Origin: Rheum nobile
Lineage: Eukaryota; Streptophyta; Magnoliopsida; Caryophyllales; Polygonaceae
Length of the DNA stretch: 64,000 bases
Direction: 5' to 3'
Assembly: GCA_027886185.1 (NCBI GenBank)
Contig: WOAB01000589.1
Location: forward strand, 4,593,001-4,657,000
A program made the position numbers and the translations under genes. Below are positions 62,893 through 64,000 of the stretch, piece by piece. Under the pieces are notes generated by a model. The model saw only the letters and a list, made by a program, of their open reading frames with translations, was not told the origin of the DNA and ran no database searches. Position 1 is the first letter of the stretch. Every line of letters starts with the position of its first letter.

Positions 62893-64000
62893 CTAGCGTA
62901 ATTCCCGTCCGTTGCACGATCTTTACATTATATATAATTTTATATAGAATATTAATATTAAATTAATCTATATATTTGAAAATAATTATTAATAAATTGA
63001 TAATAAGATAAATGTTTATGAAATAATCATAGTTTTGATTAATAAAACATTTTTTACAATATCTTTTCTCAATCATGTAATATGTTACATTTATTAAATA
63101 ACTACTTAATAAATTAGGGACATATAGCCTTATTGAGTAACTACTATAATATTGTAACATTAGATTTAGATTATAATTTCATAAATTATAAAATTGATAT
63201 TATGTTATAAGAAGTAGAAATATATATCCAAATATGGATATTACATATATATCTTACTATATTATATATAAAAAATAACTTTTTTGGAAAATAATACCAA
63301 CAGTCAACCTAGTGTAATATCATACAAGCAGGGTTAGGGGGGTCAAGACGTACACAACGATAATAGAATAGTATTTTATAAAAATCAATAAAGTTTTTAT
63401 GAAAAAACAAGATCACATGTATAAAAAATAAAAGTAAGACCATTTTTTTTATCTTAATAGAACTCATAATGAAGATAAAAATAAATTAAAGGGCGATAAG
63501 TGTCGCATTGTGGAATAAAAATATGTGACGAAAGATAATTTGGCTCAATATAAAAACGGTTAAGAGTTAAGACTTCTAGTTTCAGCAAATGTTTTCTAAA
63601 AAAGAATGCTTAAACCTTTAAAAAAAAGTATCTAAAATATTAATTGTAATATCCCACTTAAATTAGAAGGGTAATATGGTAATTTGATAAAAGTTGTGAA
63701 ATTTATTTTTATTTCTTTTAGAGGATTAATTTAATTTTTCATTAACCTAAGTTCAAAAGTTGGGTTAAGATAGTTTGTACAAATTATCAAATCGGTTATA
63801 ATGGTATAAGTATAAATAAATACTTAAGTATAACCATGAATGTAGTTTTGATAATTTTTAAATATTAAAATAAAGGTTATAAGAATTATTATGGTTATCC
63901 ATGAGAGGATAAAATAATAATTAACCTAAGTAAGATATCTCTTTAACTCATGAAATATTTAAATTAGGTTAATTTATATTAATATTAATTTTAATAAAAT
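62893..64000 (-). mobile_element. Second Helitron 3' end, continuing beyond the window
   Basis: On - the sequence GTGCAACGGACGGGAATTACGCTAG ends at 62893: a hairpin remnant and the CTAG terminus, next to T. The rest to 64000 is very AT-rich without a recognisable gene; helicase sequence, if present, lies outside. Short frames at 62963-63160 are not convincing. Confidence 0.5.

Overview
The window is nuclear DNA of a flowering plant, most likely a eudicot. It has spliced genes with GT-AG introns, plant-specific families (an ESB1-type dirigent protein, a plant SERINC) and AT-rich intergenic DNA filled with plant-type transposable elements. The species cannot be named from sequence alone. Only three host genes are recognisable, all between about 47.8 and 53.5 kb: a 12-exon SERINC-family membrane protein (+), a single-exon dirigent protein (+) and a two-exon hydroxyethylthiazole kinase of thiamine salvage (-).

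Almost everything else is mobile DNA. From 3.4 to 11.5 kb lies a decayed PIF/Harbinger transposon (transposase and Myb/SANT-like accessory gene, both on -). Three later insertions broke it: a Tourist-like MITE with a TAA duplication, a hAT-type MITE with an 8-bp duplication, and a solo LTR with a 5-bp duplication. A TRIM-like miniature LTR element follows at about 11.7-12.3 kb.

From 12.4 to 38.75 kb is a deep nest, mostly resolved by target-site duplications. A TIR element rich in TGTGCATTTG repeats (E) is split by a decayed Ty1/copia element (D). D is split by a 20-kb composite Ty3/gypsy element (C; TSD AACAG). C carries a non-autonomous Athila-like element in its 5' LTR (A, on -; TSD CCCCT) and a second, related one in its coding region (B, on +; TSD GCCCT). 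A and B encode only Gag and a retropepsin. They share a conserved noncoding 3' block, and each carries its own GC-rich hairpin-forming motif at the same three places. C has gag and protease but, in place of reverse transcriptase and integrase, an open frame of unknown function that B interrupts in frame.

From 38.8 to 47 kb are two foldback/MULE-like elements, a 2-kb non-autonomous CACTA element with palindromic subterminal repeats, a copia remnant and a Helitron remnant. From 53.65 to about 61.1 kb (-) is a nearly full-length L1-type LINE: DUF4283 ORF1, AP endonuclease, reverse transcriptase and RNase H. It is inactivated by a frameshift or deletion and a nonsense codon, and it has an unexplained 530-codon open frame between ORF1 and ORF2. 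The right end holds two TIR elements with TGCAC-rich arrays and the 3' end of another Helitron that runs off the window.

The strongest candidate for something undescribed is the A/B pair: two related gag-pro-only retrotransposon families that keep hairpin repeats in the LTR, the gag-pro spacer and the 3' untranslated region, with the same positions but different sequences, alongside a conserved 3' RNA-like block containing two CCC-GAAA-GGG hairpins.
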